Source of the DNA: Ktedonobacteria bacterium brp13
GTDB taxonomy: Bacteria > Chloroflexota > Ktedonobacteria > Ktedonobacterales > Ktedonobacteraceae
Direction: 5' to 3'
Assembly: GCA_015099395.1 (NCBI GenBank)
Contig: AP024096.1
Span: 8,659,485 to 8,723,484, forward strand
Length of the DNA: 64,000 nucleotides
Part shown: piece by piece, positions 31,101-38,652 of the stretch
Layout: every line of letters starts with the position of its first letter
Position numbering within the stretch: position 1 is the first letter of the stretch
The notes under the pieces: generated by a model
What the model was told of the DNA's origin: nothing
Seen by the model: the letters and a program-made list of their open reading frames with translations, nothing else
Database searches by the model: none
Made by a program: the position numbers and the translations under genes

Positions 31101-32801
31101 TGGGAGTGTCAACGTGAGGGGGAGCAGGCCAGTGTGCCGATTGGGTATCCCATCGCCAATACGCAGATCTACATTCTGGATGCAGCCCTCCAGCCGACCC
31201 CGATCGGGGTGCCAGGGGAGCTGTACATTGGTGGTGTAGGATTGGCGCGAGGCTACCATCGTCGCGTAGCGTTGACGCGGGAGAAGTTCATCGCTGATCC
31301 CTTTGGTGCCGAAGAGGGGGCACGGCTCTTCAAGACGGCGGATCTGGCGCGCTATCGTGCCGATGGGGCCATCGAGTTTCTCGGACGTATCGATTATCAG
31401 GTGAAGATCCGTGGTATGCGTATTGAGTTGGGAGAGATCGAGGCGGTGCTGAGCCAGCATCCGCAGGTGCAGAGCGTCGTCGTGCTGGCGCGTGAGGATG
31501 TGCCTGGAGACAAACGGCTCGTGGCGTATCTGATCACCAAAGAGGAGGTAGCAGAGAGCACCTGGCGTGCGTATCTGGGCCAACGGCTGCCAGCGTATAT
31601 GATCCCGTCGACCTTTATGCAGCTCGATGCCCTGCCGTTGAATAGCAATGGCAAGGTAGATCGACGGGCCTTGCCCATTCCAGAGCAGGGCAGGTCTCAG
31701 GTGGAGTATCTGGCTCCGTGTACTCCGTTGGAGGAGCAACTGGCCCAGATCTGGGCGCAGGTGTTGGGGCTGGAACGAGTTGGAGTGCAGGATAACTTTT
31801 TTGAGATTGGCGGACATTCGCTTTTGGCAGTACAGGTATTGGCTCGGATGCGTGCAGAATTGCAGAAGAGCCTTCCATTGAGTAGCTTCTTTAAAGCACA
31901 AAACGTTGCTACAATGGCTCATTTGATTGGAGAAGGTGAGCTACAAGTATCGCGTTACCTGGTCCCAATCAAGACAACTGGTACACGTCCTCCTCTGTTT
32001 TGCTTCCACGCTGCTGGAGGAGACGTCTTGCCGTATCGGGCACTTGCCGATGCTGTAGCTAAGGACATTCCAATGTATGGATTGCAATCGCAGGCAGTAG
32101 AGGGCATGCTCCCCGAACATACGTCAATCGAGGCTATGGCCCGTGAATATGCCATCGCTATTCGCAATCAGCAACCTGAGGGTCCTTATTCTCTGCTTGG
32201 TTGGTCTATGGGCGGTGCTATCGCCGTAGCTGTCGCCTCTGAGCTTGAACGAGCGGGTCAACGGGTGGCACTTGTTGCGCTTCTCGACACCTATCTAAGC
32301 TCACCGGAAGATAGGCGTACACAACAGGTGGATCCTCTGCATGGATTAGGACTGGTTATCGAGGCGGCTATAGCTCGAATGCCTGAGCCTCCTAACCAGA
32401 AGGAACGGCAAGCATTGCAGACAAGTCTGCAGGCCCTCTCCAACCAGGAACAGGCACCTTATGTACTAAACTGGGGGAAAAAGCACAAAATACTGCCGGA
32501 TAGTCTCTCATTGGAGGTTCTTCTGTCGCAGGCAGCGCTGGCAAATACTCACCGGGCACTCTTTACAGCTTATACTGCACCAATTATCGAGGCTTCTCTG
32601 GCAGTTTGGTGGGCCCGTGAGCCTCTCAATGCGCATCAGACGCAAGCATTGACAGATTGGCAGAGCTATACCAGAGGTAGGGTACAAGAAAGAGTTGTAG
32701 ATGGGAATCATTTCACAATGATCAACCAACCACATATTCAGATTGTGGCTCACCACATAAGCGATCTTTATGAAGGAAGCTTTCATTTCAGGGAAAGGTG
32801 A
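22101..32801 (+). CDS. Terminal three-module NRPS with thioesterase (C-A-T)x3-TE
   Basis: A 3566-residue synthetase that adds the last three residues and releases the product. Domains: condensation 32-460 (HHIVFDG near 166), adenylation 476-980, carrier near 1029; condensation 1129-1555 (HHIVFDG near 1262), adenylation 1571-2085, carrier near 2127; condensation 2235-2660 (HHIVFDG near 2367), adenylation 2680-3180, carrier near 3232; thioesterase 3283-3563. The thioesterase has GWSMGG with the nucleophile serine near 3367, the LLDTY aspartate about 27 residues on, and a late histidine in DGNHFTM. Codes by eye: modules 1 and 3 D-V-W-H-V-S-L-I-D-K (serine); module 2 D-V-P-H-F-S-L-I-E-K, a serine-like variant with proline at the tryptophan position. 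GAGAGG precedes the ATG by 9 bases. The thioesterase marks this protein as last in assembly. Whether it cyclises or hydrolyses cannot be told. Confidence 0.97.
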   Translation: MKDSLERPEKVSPDKQALLGKLLQRKGKQLNIFPASFAQQRMWLLDQIATSAATYTIPSGLRLEGKLKRQVFEQALNEIVSRHAVLRTVFPAVGGRPVQMVKPFSHLPLVYYDLRHLSDADRAEKVQRLLDEETYQPFDLATGPLFRSSLLQLAEEEHILLLTAHHIVFDGWSQGILVQEMMQLYEAFALNLPSPLPPLALQYTDYTQWQREWLQGFFMQEQLAFWRKQLGGMLPTLELPADRPRPPVRTFAGSEYAFVLPQATAKALIILSQQEGVTLFMTLLAAFTALLSRYSGQTDVLVGTPIANRTRAEVENLIGCFINTIVLRTDLSDNPSLRTLLKRVQQVALDAYAHQELPFEKIVEELHPERDLSHSPIFQTLFAFQNAPQPSLTLSDLTMSGLPIPVQVADFDLSLYMWETAEGLAGTFKYNTDLFDTSTIARVTTHFQRLLEDMGSHPDHRVSEISLLNAAERAQILAQWNDTQSTFPADTCVQQLIEAQVERTPDAVAVIFEGQPLTYRQLNSRANQLAHLLQAEGVGPEMLVGVSMERSLELVVALLAILKAGGAYVPLDPSYPTERLRYLLEDAGVALVLTQSRFTQQLVHEGVKLICLDPDWHVHRQGNEQNPSSTVGPDNMVYMIYTSGSTGQPKGVINIHRALSNRLHWMQQAYQLTEKDRVLQKTPFSFDVSVWEFFWPLISGARLVVARPGGHQDTVYLAELIASEQISTLHFVPSMLQAFLLEPQLAEQCRSLRHVVTSGEALSLDLQTRFFASFPDEQVGLHNLYGPTEAAIDVTVWECQREGEQAGVPIGYPIANTQIYILDAALQPTPIGVPGELYIGGVGLARGYHRRVALTREKFIADPFGAEDGARLFKTADLARYRADGAIEFLGRIDYQVKIRGMRIELGEIEAALSQHPQVQSVVVLAREDVPGDKRLVAYLVTKEEVAESTWHAYLGQRLPAYMIPSIFMQLDALPLNSNGKVDRRALPIPEQGKSQVEYLAPRTPLEEQLAQIWAQVLDTERVGVLDNFFDLGGHSLKATQIMSRVRQASGIMIPLRHFFEDPTIAGQAKLLEHTREQQEDNNLTMAPQPISREKHQQLLQAYLEGLPTEEIQAFFAAMKSSSEVEREVFPVSFVQQRMWVLDQIIPDPAAYTIPGGIRLLGKLSRRALEQTLAEIISRHNAFRTVFLSVGGRPVQVVQSSSPFQLSYQDLRHLSEVEREEQMQQLLNAEMHRSFDLSTGPLFCPTLVQLADEEHVLLLTIHHIVFDGWSRGVMVNELVQLYEAFVNNQPSPLSPLAFQYTDYTQWQRRWFQGARMQEHLAFWRQQLRGPLPKLELPADRPLSLVQSSVGARYAFTLPQATSTRLAALGQQERVTLFMILLAAFNVLLSRYSGQTDLLIGTPIANRTRSELESMIGCFINTVVIRLDISDNPSLRTLLKRAQQASLDAYAHQDLPFEKVVEEVQPERDLKNHSPLFQVMFVFQNAPQPPFVLNDLAISFLPTPDHSVAGFNLTLYMWEEAGRLEGCFEYNTDLYEEATFARLTTHFQKVLEDMLARPDQLVSEVALLSAPERKQILEQWNDTQSTFPSDVCVHQLIEAQVERTPDALAVKFAGQSRTYQELNCEANQLAHLLQAEGVGPETLVGVSMERSLELVVALLAILKAGGAYVPIDPSYPTERLRYLLEDSGVSLVLTQSRFTQRLVHEGVKLICLDPGWNAALTGNEHNPSSAVAPDNLMYMIYTSGSTGRPKGVLNVHRAVCNRLIWGQRLYPLTVQDRVLQKTPFNFDVSVPEFFWPLLAGATLSIARPGGHQEADYLVDLIEQERITSIHFVPSMLQAFLLEPNIASRCSSLRQVFTSGEALSLELQEQFFACFPDPQVQLHNLYGPTEAAIEVSAWTCIRQGEQERKRGKVPIGRPIDNVRLHVLDARMQPVPVGVPGELHIGGVALARGYHNQAELSREKFIPDPFSLAGDRLYKTGDLVLYRADGVLEYLGRMDHQVKIRGFRIELGEIESCLIQHPSVKSAVVLAREDVPGDKRLVAYVVASEQVAESEWKVYLSQRLPEYMLPAIFMRLDALPLTASGKVDRQALPVPEQGLSRLEYVAPRSPLEEQLAQIWAEVLAVGPIGVLDNFFEIGGHSLKATQIISRARQLLGVKVSLRNFFEDPTVAGLAGTFERAMQQQKETGTGTILAIQPLSRELHQERLQLYLTDIPDREVQTFLATISTSSEPATLSSVFPVSFAQQRMWVLDQIAPGMATNTILSGLRMVGKLHQRALERALAEIVKRHAVLRTVFSAIGGRPVQVVQSPSFSQLCPHDLRHLSKNEREAEAQRLITEEAQRPFDLATGHLFRVLLLQLAEDDHMLVLTIHHIVFDGWSQGVLLQEFAQLYDAFSVDQPSPLPTLSLQYTDYTQWQREWLQGAVMQEQLTFWRKQLSGALPVLELPTDRPRPPMQTAAGARYPFALSLTAAQGLMTLSQQEGTTLFMTLLAAFTALLSRYSGQTDVLVGTPIANRTHAEVEDLIGCFINTIVLRTDLSDNPSLSTLLKRVQQVALDAYAHQDLPFEKVVEELQPERDLSRTPLFQVMFVFQNAPQSSLGLRDLSISGLPMPTQVSAKFDLTLYMWKTAEGIGGSFEYNTDLFDEITLVRLTTHFQRVLEAMIAHPDHRVSEISLLNAAERAQILAQWNDTQSTFPADTCVQQLIEAQVERTPDAVAVIFEGQPLTYRQLNSRANQLAHLLQAEGVGPETLVGVSMERSLELVVALLAILKAGGAYVPLDPSYPTERLRYLLEDAGVALVLTQSRFTQQLVHEGVKLICLDPDWHVHRQGNEQNLSSTVGPDNMVYMIYTSGSTGQPKGVINIHRALSNRLHWMQQAYQLTEEDRVLQKTPFSFDVSVWEFFWPLISGARLVVARPGGHQDTVYLAELIASEQINTLHFVPSMLQAFLLEPQLVEQCRSLRHVVTSGEALSLDLQTRFFASFPDERVGLHNLYGPTEAAIDVTVWECQREGEQASVPIGYPIANTQIYILDAALQPTPIGVPGELYIGGVGLARGYHRRVALTREKFIADPFGAEEGARLFKTADLARYRADGAIEFLGRIDYQVKIRGMRIELGEIEAVLSQHPQVQSVVVLAREDVPGDKRLVAYLITKEEVAESTWRAYLGQRLPAYMIPSTFMQLDALPLNSNGKVDRRALPIPEQGRSQVEYLAPCTPLEEQLAQIWAQVLGLERVGVQDNFFEIGGHSLLAVQVLARMRAELQKSLPLSSFFKAQNVATMAHLIGEGELQVSRYLVPIKTTGTRPPLFCFHAAGGDVLPYRALADAVAKDIPMYGLQSQAVEGMLPEHTSIEAMAREYAIAIRNQQPEGPYSLLGWSMGGAIAVAVASELERAGQRVALVALLDTYLSSPEDRRTQQVDPLHGLGLVIEAAIARMPEPPNQKERQALQTSLQALSNQEQAPYVLNWGKKHKILPDSLSLEVLLSQAALANTHRALFTAYTAPIIEASLAVWWAREPLNAHQTQALTDWQSYTRGRVQERVVDGNHFTMINQPHIQIVAHHISDLYEGSFHFRER
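23469..25226 (+). repeat. Serine adenylation block, copy B2
   Basis: Copy of the block at 20017-21830. Here identity starts slightly later, at CATCCCGATCATCGGG, and ends where the carrier helix diverges (ATTATGTCGCG against ATCATTTCACG). Confidence 0.9.
30028..31765 (+). repeat. Serine adenylation block, copy B3
   Basis: Copy of the block at 20017-21830, sharing also its upstream stretch from the end of the condensation domain. It stops earlier than the other two, within the A-T linker (GTGTTGGGGCTGGAACG here), so the carrier next to the thioesterase is of separate origin. Confidence 0.9.
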
Positions 32802-32809
32802 GATTCCTC

Positions 32810-32866
32810 TTTTAAGTGTTATTGTGATTTGTGCGCTTTGCGCACAAATCACAATAACACTTAAAA
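32810..32866 (+). terminator. Perfect 26-bp hairpin after the thioesterase NRPS
   Basis: Bases 32810-32835 pair without a mismatch with 32841-32866 around the loop CTTTG. The stem begins with TTTT and ends with AAAA, so it could act as a terminator for either strand. It starts 8 bases after the NRPS stop codon. Read-through would be needed for co-transcription with the gene at 33157, so a separate promoter for that gene is possible. Confidence 0.7.
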
Positions 32867-33146
32867 CCGAGTTGAGCACCGAAGGTGCGAAACGTCAAGC
32901 GGGGCGCAGGCGGAGGATATTGCAAAGTGAAGTGCAGAGTGATTGCAAAGAGGGCATTGCCTATACTTGCCTCAGAATGAATGAAGATACGAGTGCCAGC
33001 ACCTATATCTCAACTCCCGCTGTTTTGTCTGCAGCTTCTTACAAATCTTGCTTCGGAGGAGTGGTATTAAGGTGCGAAAGCGCATGTCAGGCGCACGTGC
33101 AAAGCATGGTAGTCGGATACACTCTTGGTGAATAGCGGAATAAATG
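32867..33146 (+). other. 280-bp gene-free leader before the starter NRPS
   Basis: No convincing gene is seen; an open frame here reads straight through the hairpin and has no family features. It must hold any promoter for the gene at 33157, but I find no clear -35/-10 pair. Confidence 0.4.
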
Positions 33147-33156
33147 GAGGGAACAT

Positions 33157-36100
33157 GTGCGAAATTCTTTGAATGTTGTTGATTCAGAAAACCTTTCTAT
33201 CTGTCATGGGGAACAACTCCTGAGAGGTGAAGATTCGCCAACGACGCTTCCCGAAGCTTTACACAAAACTGCTCTGGTTCCAGGCGCGACCAGAGAGATT
33301 ATTTATCTGCAATCAGATGGTTCTGAGCTCCACCGATCATACGTTCATTTATGGGAAGATGCTCTGAGCCTTATGCAGGGCCTTCATCATGCAGGAGTGC
33401 AACCACAAGACACCGTGATTCTGCAATTAGCCAATAACGAGCAGTGTATTCCTATGTTTTGGGGGTGTCAGTTAGCTGGTGTTGTCCCGGCACCTCTGGC
33501 AGTTCCTCCAACCTATCAGCAGCTGAGCAGTGCAACACATAAAGTGCACGATGCCTGGGTCTTGTTGGATCATGCAGTCGTGATTACAAATCATGAGATG
33601 CTACCAGAGTTGCTTAATTGGGCGAAGGAACTGGGTTTAGAGCAATTTCGAGCTCTGGCCATTGAAGATCTTTTTGTGCACGAGGGTGATACCGAGTGGT
33701 ACCATGCTAGTCCTGACGACCTGGCACTGTTACTCTTAACCTCCGGAAGTACGGGCGCTCCCAAAGCAGTTATGCTCAATCACTGTCATGTGCTGAGTAT
33801 GGTGACGGGCATGATTCAGATGTTTGGTTTTTCAGTGCAGGATGTGACGTTTAACTGGATGCCATTTGATCATGTCGGTGGCCTTATTATGATGCATATG
33901 CGCGATATCTATCTGGGGAGTCAAGAGATCAACGTCTCCAATCAGACGATTTTGTTTGATCCTCTACAATGGTTAGATGGAATTGATCACTATCGCGCCA
34001 CTGTTACCTGGGCCCCTAATTTCGCTTTTGGTCTGATTGCGGACTACGCTGAAGAGATACGTAGCCGGAACTGGGACCTCTCCTCGATGCATTCTATGTT
34101 CAATGGTGGTGAGGCGGTTGTGGCTAAAGTGGGGCGTAGATTTTTAGCATTATTGGAGCCGCACGGTTTGCCTGCTGATGCCATACGCCCCGCCTGGGGC
34201 ATGTCTGAAACATCCTCGGGTGTCATTTTTTCGCGCACTTTTTTACGTGAAACTGTCAAGGATGAAGACGCTTTTGTTGAGGTCGGGACTCCTATTCCTG
34301 GCCTTTCGATGCGGATTGTGGATGATACGAATCAACTTCTGGTTGAAGGTTCTATCGGTCATTTTCAAGTCAAGGGCCTTTCTGTCACCAGCGGATATTA
34401 TCATCGGCCGGAACTCAATCAGAGTGTTTTTACGGATGATGGTTGGTTTGCGACTGGGGACCTCGGTTTTATACAAAAGGGACGTCTTACCATTACAGGA
34501 CGTACAAAAGATACCATTATCATAAATGGCGTTAACTACTATAGCCATTCTATTGAAGCGGCTGTCGAAGAGTTGTCAGAGATAGAAACCTCATATACAG
34601 CTGCCTGCGCAGTTCGTAAAAGCAGTGATACCACAGATCAGTTAGCCATCTTTTTTGTTCTCTCTTCTCCTCTCGATGATCATCATTTGACACAACTTCT
34701 GAGAAAGATTCGCTATTATGTCACAAAGGCTATTGGTATTACTCCTGAATATCTACTGCCGGTCGAACAGGACATGATTCCCAAAACTGCTATTGGAAAA
34801 ATTCAGCGTCCTCAATTAAAGCAAGTGTTTGAAAAGGGTGGGTTTGCTGATTTGCTCAAACATCTGGAGCGTGTCAGTAGCGGTGGAACTTCTCAGAAGA
34901 GCCTGGTATCGGAGAAGAACGCAGTTTCTTTGACGGAGGAGGACATACAGCACTCCTTAATCCAGTTTTTTGTTGACGATCTCAATATTGTCCATGATTC
35001 GATTGAGCCAGATACGAATATCCACAGCCTTGGTGTCAATTCCATCAAGATGATGAAACTCATGCGTGCATTCGAGAAAGGCTATCGCATCAAAATTACG
35101 ATACGAGAACTGTTCACATATCCAACTATTCAATCATTGGCGATGTATCTCGCTGAAAAAATGGTCAGGAGCACTGGCTCCTCTGCTCAATCTGCCGGTG
35201 GCCGTGTAAATCAGCAAGGAGGGCAGCAGTATGAAGAACAACTGCTGGCAATTGTCAATCAGCTTACGAATAAAGAAATTCATGCGTTGACCGGTAATAG
35301 AGAGGCACTGGCTCGCTTCCTCCAGACGAAAATCAGCGGCCATAAAATGTTTCCGCTCTCGTTTGCGCAGCAGCGGCTCTGGTTTCTGGACCAGTTGCAA
35401 AACGGTTCGCCCGTTTATAATCTCACGATGGTGTTTCACCTCAACGGAATCATGCACATTGAAGCGCTGGAGAAAAGCTTTCACGAAATTGTGCAGCGTC
35501 ATGAAACATTACGGACAACGTTTCCAGCCATCGATGGGCAACCTATGCAGCTCATCGTTCCCTATCTCAATGTAGAGCTAGTACAAGAGGATCTTGAGCA
35601 CATTCTTGTGGAACAGCAGGAGACGGAGATAATGCGCCTGGCACAAGAAGAGGTGAAAAAATCATTCAATCTGGCGCAGGGCCCGCTCCTGCGTGTTAGA
35701 CTGCTCCATCTGAGCGCTCACAGGCATACCTTGCTTTTTAGTGTCCATCATATTATCTTTGATGGCTGGTCAATGGGCGTTTTCTATCGGGAATTTGCAA
35801 CGCTGTACGATATCTTTCTACAAGGAAAACAGCCTTCGTTCCCTGTATTACCAATTCAGTATATGGATTATACTGCCTGGGAGCGCCAGTGGTCCCAGAG
35901 TAAGGACTACGAGGCCAGCCTGGCTTATTGGAAGCAGCGGTTGGCAGGTGCTCCTCCCGCTCTTACTCTCCCTACGGACTATCCCAGACCAGCCTTAGAG
36001 ACGTTTCGTGGGGCATTTGAATCGTGCGTGCTCTCTTCCCAACTGGTCGATGCGCTACAGGAGTTCAGCCAGCAGGAGCAAGTAACGATCTTTATGACGC

Positions 36101-38580
36101 TACTGACCGCATTCCAGGTGTTATTGGCGCACGCTAGCAGGCAAGATGATATCGTCGTCGGGACCGATGTTGCCAACCGTAATCAGCTTGACGTTGAAGA
36201 TCTCATCGGATTCTTCGTCAATCAACTGGCTTTACGCACCGATCTCTCTGGTGATCCATCGCTCAGAGAACTTCTGCAACGCGTACGGGAGGTGGTGCTT
36301 GGGGCTTATGAGCATCAGCACATTCCTTTCGATCAACTTGTGCAAAAACTCAATCCTGTACGTTTCCCCAATCGTGCTCCAGTGTTCCAGGCAAAGATTG
36401 TCTTACAAAATATTCCTGTATCTACGATATCATCTTCCATTACCATTGATCATTCGCCGATCGACGCTGGAACTGCCCAGCTTGATCTAGTTCTGGATCT
36501 GACAGAAACGGCATCAGGTCTACAAGCCTTCTGGCACTACAACACTGACCTCTTTGATGTCAGCTCGATCAGGAATATGAGTCTGCGTTTCGCTGCACTC
36601 CTTCAGGCTTTTGTCGATGCGCCATCCCAGAAGCTCTCAGCATTTAATGCCATGCTTACCGAGATAGAGCGTCAGCAGCGACAAGTACGGTTTCCTCCAC
36701 CCCTGTTTGATGCTGTGCGAGAGAGAGAAGCTACACTCAAAAATGGATCCCTTGCGAGCGCGTTTGAAGAGCAGGTGGCGCGGACACCGCACGCACTTGC
36801 TCTGATAATGCAAGGTCGTGAAATGTCGTACGCGCAACTCAACGCAGAAGCGAATAAGCTGGCGCACCATCTGAAGCGGTTGGGAGTGCAACCAGAAACG
36901 ATGGTCGTTCTGTGTATGGAGCGGTCATTAGAAGCTATTATCGGATTTTTCGGCATCCTCAAGGCGGGTGGCATCTGTGTCTCCCTGGACCCGGCATATC
37001 CAAAGGATCGATGGACGTTTATCCTGAAAGATAGTCAACCCAGGATCATCGTTACACAACAACGATTGGTGAGTGAGTTCAGCGAGTATCAACTGTTGGA
37101 GGTGGTGGACCTGGAAACAGTAAGCACTTTGCAGGAAGATGGGAATCCGATCAGTAGGATCATACCAGAGCAATTAGCCTATGTCATGTATACCTCTGGA
37201 TCAACTGGGCAACCTAAAGGTGTTGGTGTCTCTCATCGGGCAGCCCTCAATCACTTTCTCGCAATGTGCGAAGAATTTCACCTGACTGAGCAGGATCGAA
37301 TCCTGCAATTTTATTCGCTTGCCTTCGACGGTTCGCTTGAACAATTTTTCCCTGGTCTCTTCTGCGGAGCGACCATTGTGATGCGGGGCCCAACTGCATG
37401 GAGTATCGCTGATCTCAATGCAGCTGTGATAGAGCAGAAGCTAACTGTAGTTAACCTGACACCGGTCTTGTGGCAACAGTGGGCTCTGGAATTGCAGGTA
37501 GAGCCTGAAATACTATATGATGCTCAGTTGAGACTGGTCATTATTGGTGCAGAGGCCATGACTGTGGAAGCTCTGCGTGCCTGGCGGCAAACGCCGCTGA
37601 CAACACGGTCCCTAATCAACGCCTATGGTCCCACCGAGGCTGTCGTTACCGCGCTCACCTTCGAGGTTCCTGAGCAGTTCTACCCTGATGAGGGAAGTGC
37701 TACTGTGCCCATCGGTCAACCTCTTCCTTATAGAGACGTCTATCTCCTGGATGCCACTGGAGAACTGGTTACGAGGGACGAGGTGGGAGAAATCTACATC
37801 GGTGGTCCACTCCTGGCCAGAGGCTATCTCAACAGACCCGATCTGACTGCGGAGCGTTTTGTCCCGGACCCCTTTAGTTCTGTGCCTGGCTCTCGCCTGT
37901 ACAGAACAGGTGATCTTGGACGCTATCTGCCGAATGGAGCAGTGGAATGCCTGGGACGTGTTGATCAGCAAGTCAAGATCAGAGGATTTCGTATTGAGCT
38001 GGGGGAGATTGAAACAGTCTTGTTACAGCATCCCGGTGTGCAAACAGCAGTTGTGATAGCGCGTGAAGATCGTCCAGGAGAGAAACGTCTGGTGGCCTAT
38101 ATCCTCCTCCAGCAGGGTTACTATGCAACAGTTGCTGATGTGCGGAGTTTCCTTGAAGACAGACTTCCAGCATATATGATCCCATCCGCTTTTGTCCTCC
38201 TGGATAGTTTTCCAATCAATGCGAATGGGAAGATTGATCGCCTGGCTCTTCCCGCACCAGAAACGTTTCGTCCGCAAGCAGAGAAGGAGTTTGTTGCTCC
38301 TCGTAATCCTATCGAAGAGATGCTCATCAGCATCTGGTGCGAGGTGCTTGGGCTTGAACAGATTGGTATCCATGATAATTTTTTCGCATTAGGAGGACAC
38401 TCTCTGGTTGCTATACAGGTAGTTGCACGTGTACGCCCGAGCCTTCAGGTAGATGTGCCCGTACACATGCTATTCATGGAGCCCACTATTGCCCAATTTG
38501 CTGATAGGATCGCGAAAGTGAAAGCCGCAGACAAGGAGCTTTCTTTACCTGCTATCACCCGACGTCGGCGTGGTAATTGA
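33157..38580 (+). CDS. Starter NRPS: acyl-AMP ligase, acyl carrier, C-A-T
   Basis: An 1807-residue protein that should start the chain by activating a carboxylic acid and joining it to the first amino acid. Domains: acyl-AMP ligase about 25-585 (LTSGSTGAPK near 193; FNWMPFDHVGG; PAWGMSETSSG), like the ligase domains at the front of PksJ/BaeJ-type hybrid synthases and fatty-acyl-AMP ligases; acyl carrier with serine in LGVNSIKM near 625; condensation 731-1150 (HHIIFDG near 864); adenylation 1168-1690 (YTSGSTGQPKG near 1345); carrier near 1745 (LGGHS). Adenylation code by eye D-G-E-N-I-G-A-V-T-K, unassigned. Start: GTG at 33157 with GGAGG 5 bases upstream; the overlapping ATG at 33155 gives only five codons. 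Although encoded last, it should act first. The acid could be a fatty acid or a shorter hydroxy or amino acid. Confidence 0.94.
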   Translation: MRNSLNVVDSENLSICHGEQLLRGEDSPTTLPEALHKTALVPGATREIIYLQSDGSELHRSYVHLWEDALSLMQGLHHAGVQPQDTVILQLANNEQCIPMFWGCQLAGVVPAPLAVPPTYQQLSSATHKVHDAWVLLDHAVVITNHEMLPELLNWAKELGLEQFRALAIEDLFVHEGDTEWYHASPDDLALLLLTSGSTGAPKAVMLNHCHVLSMVTGMIQMFGFSVQDVTFNWMPFDHVGGLIMMHMRDIYLGSQEINVSNQTILFDPLQWLDGIDHYRATVTWAPNFAFGLIADYAEEIRSRNWDLSSMHSMFNGGEAVVAKVGRRFLALLEPHGLPADAIRPAWGMSETSSGVIFSRTFLRETVKDEDAFVEVGTPIPGLSMRIVDDTNQLLVEGSIGHFQVKGLSVTSGYYHRPELNQSVFTDDGWFATGDLGFIQKGRLTITGRTKDTIIINGVNYYSHSIEAAVEELSEIETSYTAACAVRKSSDTTDQLAIFFVLSSPLDDHHLTQLLRKIRYYVTKAIGITPEYLLPVEQDMIPKTAIGKIQRPQLKQVFEKGGFADLLKHLERVSSGGTSQKSLVSEKNAVSLTEEDIQHSLIQFFVDDLNIVHDSIEPDTNIHSLGVNSIKMMKLMRAFEKGYRIKITIRELFTYPTIQSLAMYLAEKMVRSTGSSAQSAGGRVNQQGGQQYEEQLLAIVNQLTNKEIHALTGNREALARFLQTKISGHKMFPLSFAQQRLWFLDQLQNGSPVYNLTMVFHLNGIMHIEALEKSFHEIVQRHETLRTTFPAIDGQPMQLIVPYLNVELVQEDLEHILVEQQETEIMRLAQEEVKKSFNLAQGPLLRVRLLHLSAHRHTLLFSVHHIIFDGWSMGVFYREFATLYDIFLQGKQPSFPVLPIQYMDYTAWERQWSQSKDYEASLAYWKQRLAGAPPALTLPTDYPRPALETFRGAFESCVLSSQLVDALQEFSQQEQVTIFMTLLTAFQVLLAHASRQDDIVVGTDVANRNQLDVEDLIGFFVNQLALRTDLSGDPSLRELLQRVREVVLGAYEHQHIPFDQLVQKLNPVRFPNRAPVFQAKIVLQNIPVSTISSSITIDHSPIDAGTAQLDLVLDLTETASGLQAFWHYNTDLFDVSSIRNMSLRFAALLQAFVDAPSQKLSAFNAMLTEIERQQRQVRFPPPLFDAVREREATLKNGSLASAFEEQVARTPHALALIMQGREMSYAQLNAEANKLAHHLKRLGVQPETMVVLCMERSLEAIIGFFGILKAGGICVSLDPAYPKDRWTFILKDSQPRIIVTQQRLVSEFSEYQLLEVVDLETVSTLQEDGNPISRIIPEQLAYVMYTSGSTGQPKGVGVSHRAALNHFLAMCEEFHLTEQDRILQFYSLAFDGSLEQFFPGLFCGATIVMRGPTAWSIADLNAAVIEQKLTVVNLTPVLWQQWALELQVEPEILYDAQLRLVIIGAEAMTVEALRAWRQTPLTTRSLINAYGPTEAVVTALTFEVPEQFYPDEGSATVPIGQPLPYRDVYLLDATGELVTRDEVGEIYIGGPLLARGYLNRPDLTAERFVPDPFSSVPGSRLYRTGDLGRYLPNGAVECLGRVDQQVKIRGFRIELGEIETVLLQHPGVQTAVVIAREDRPGEKRLVAYILLQQGYYATVADVRSFLEDRLPAYMIPSAFVLLDSFPINANGKIDRLALPAPETFRPQAEKEFVAPRNPIEEMLISIWCEVLGLEQIGIHDNFFALGGHSLVAIQVVARVRPSLQVDVPVHMLFMEPTIAQFADRIAKVKAADKELSLPAITRRRRGN

Positions 38581-38652
38581 ACGTATGCTTCTGTACCAGA
38601 TGATACAGAATTTGAACGGTGGAGATGTAATCATTTATCAGCCAAACAAACG

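Noticed and set aside
32770..33135. 121-codon frame overlapping the thioesterase end and the hairpin
   Set aside because: It reads through the perfect hairpin and has no protein-like pattern; better seen as non-coding leader.
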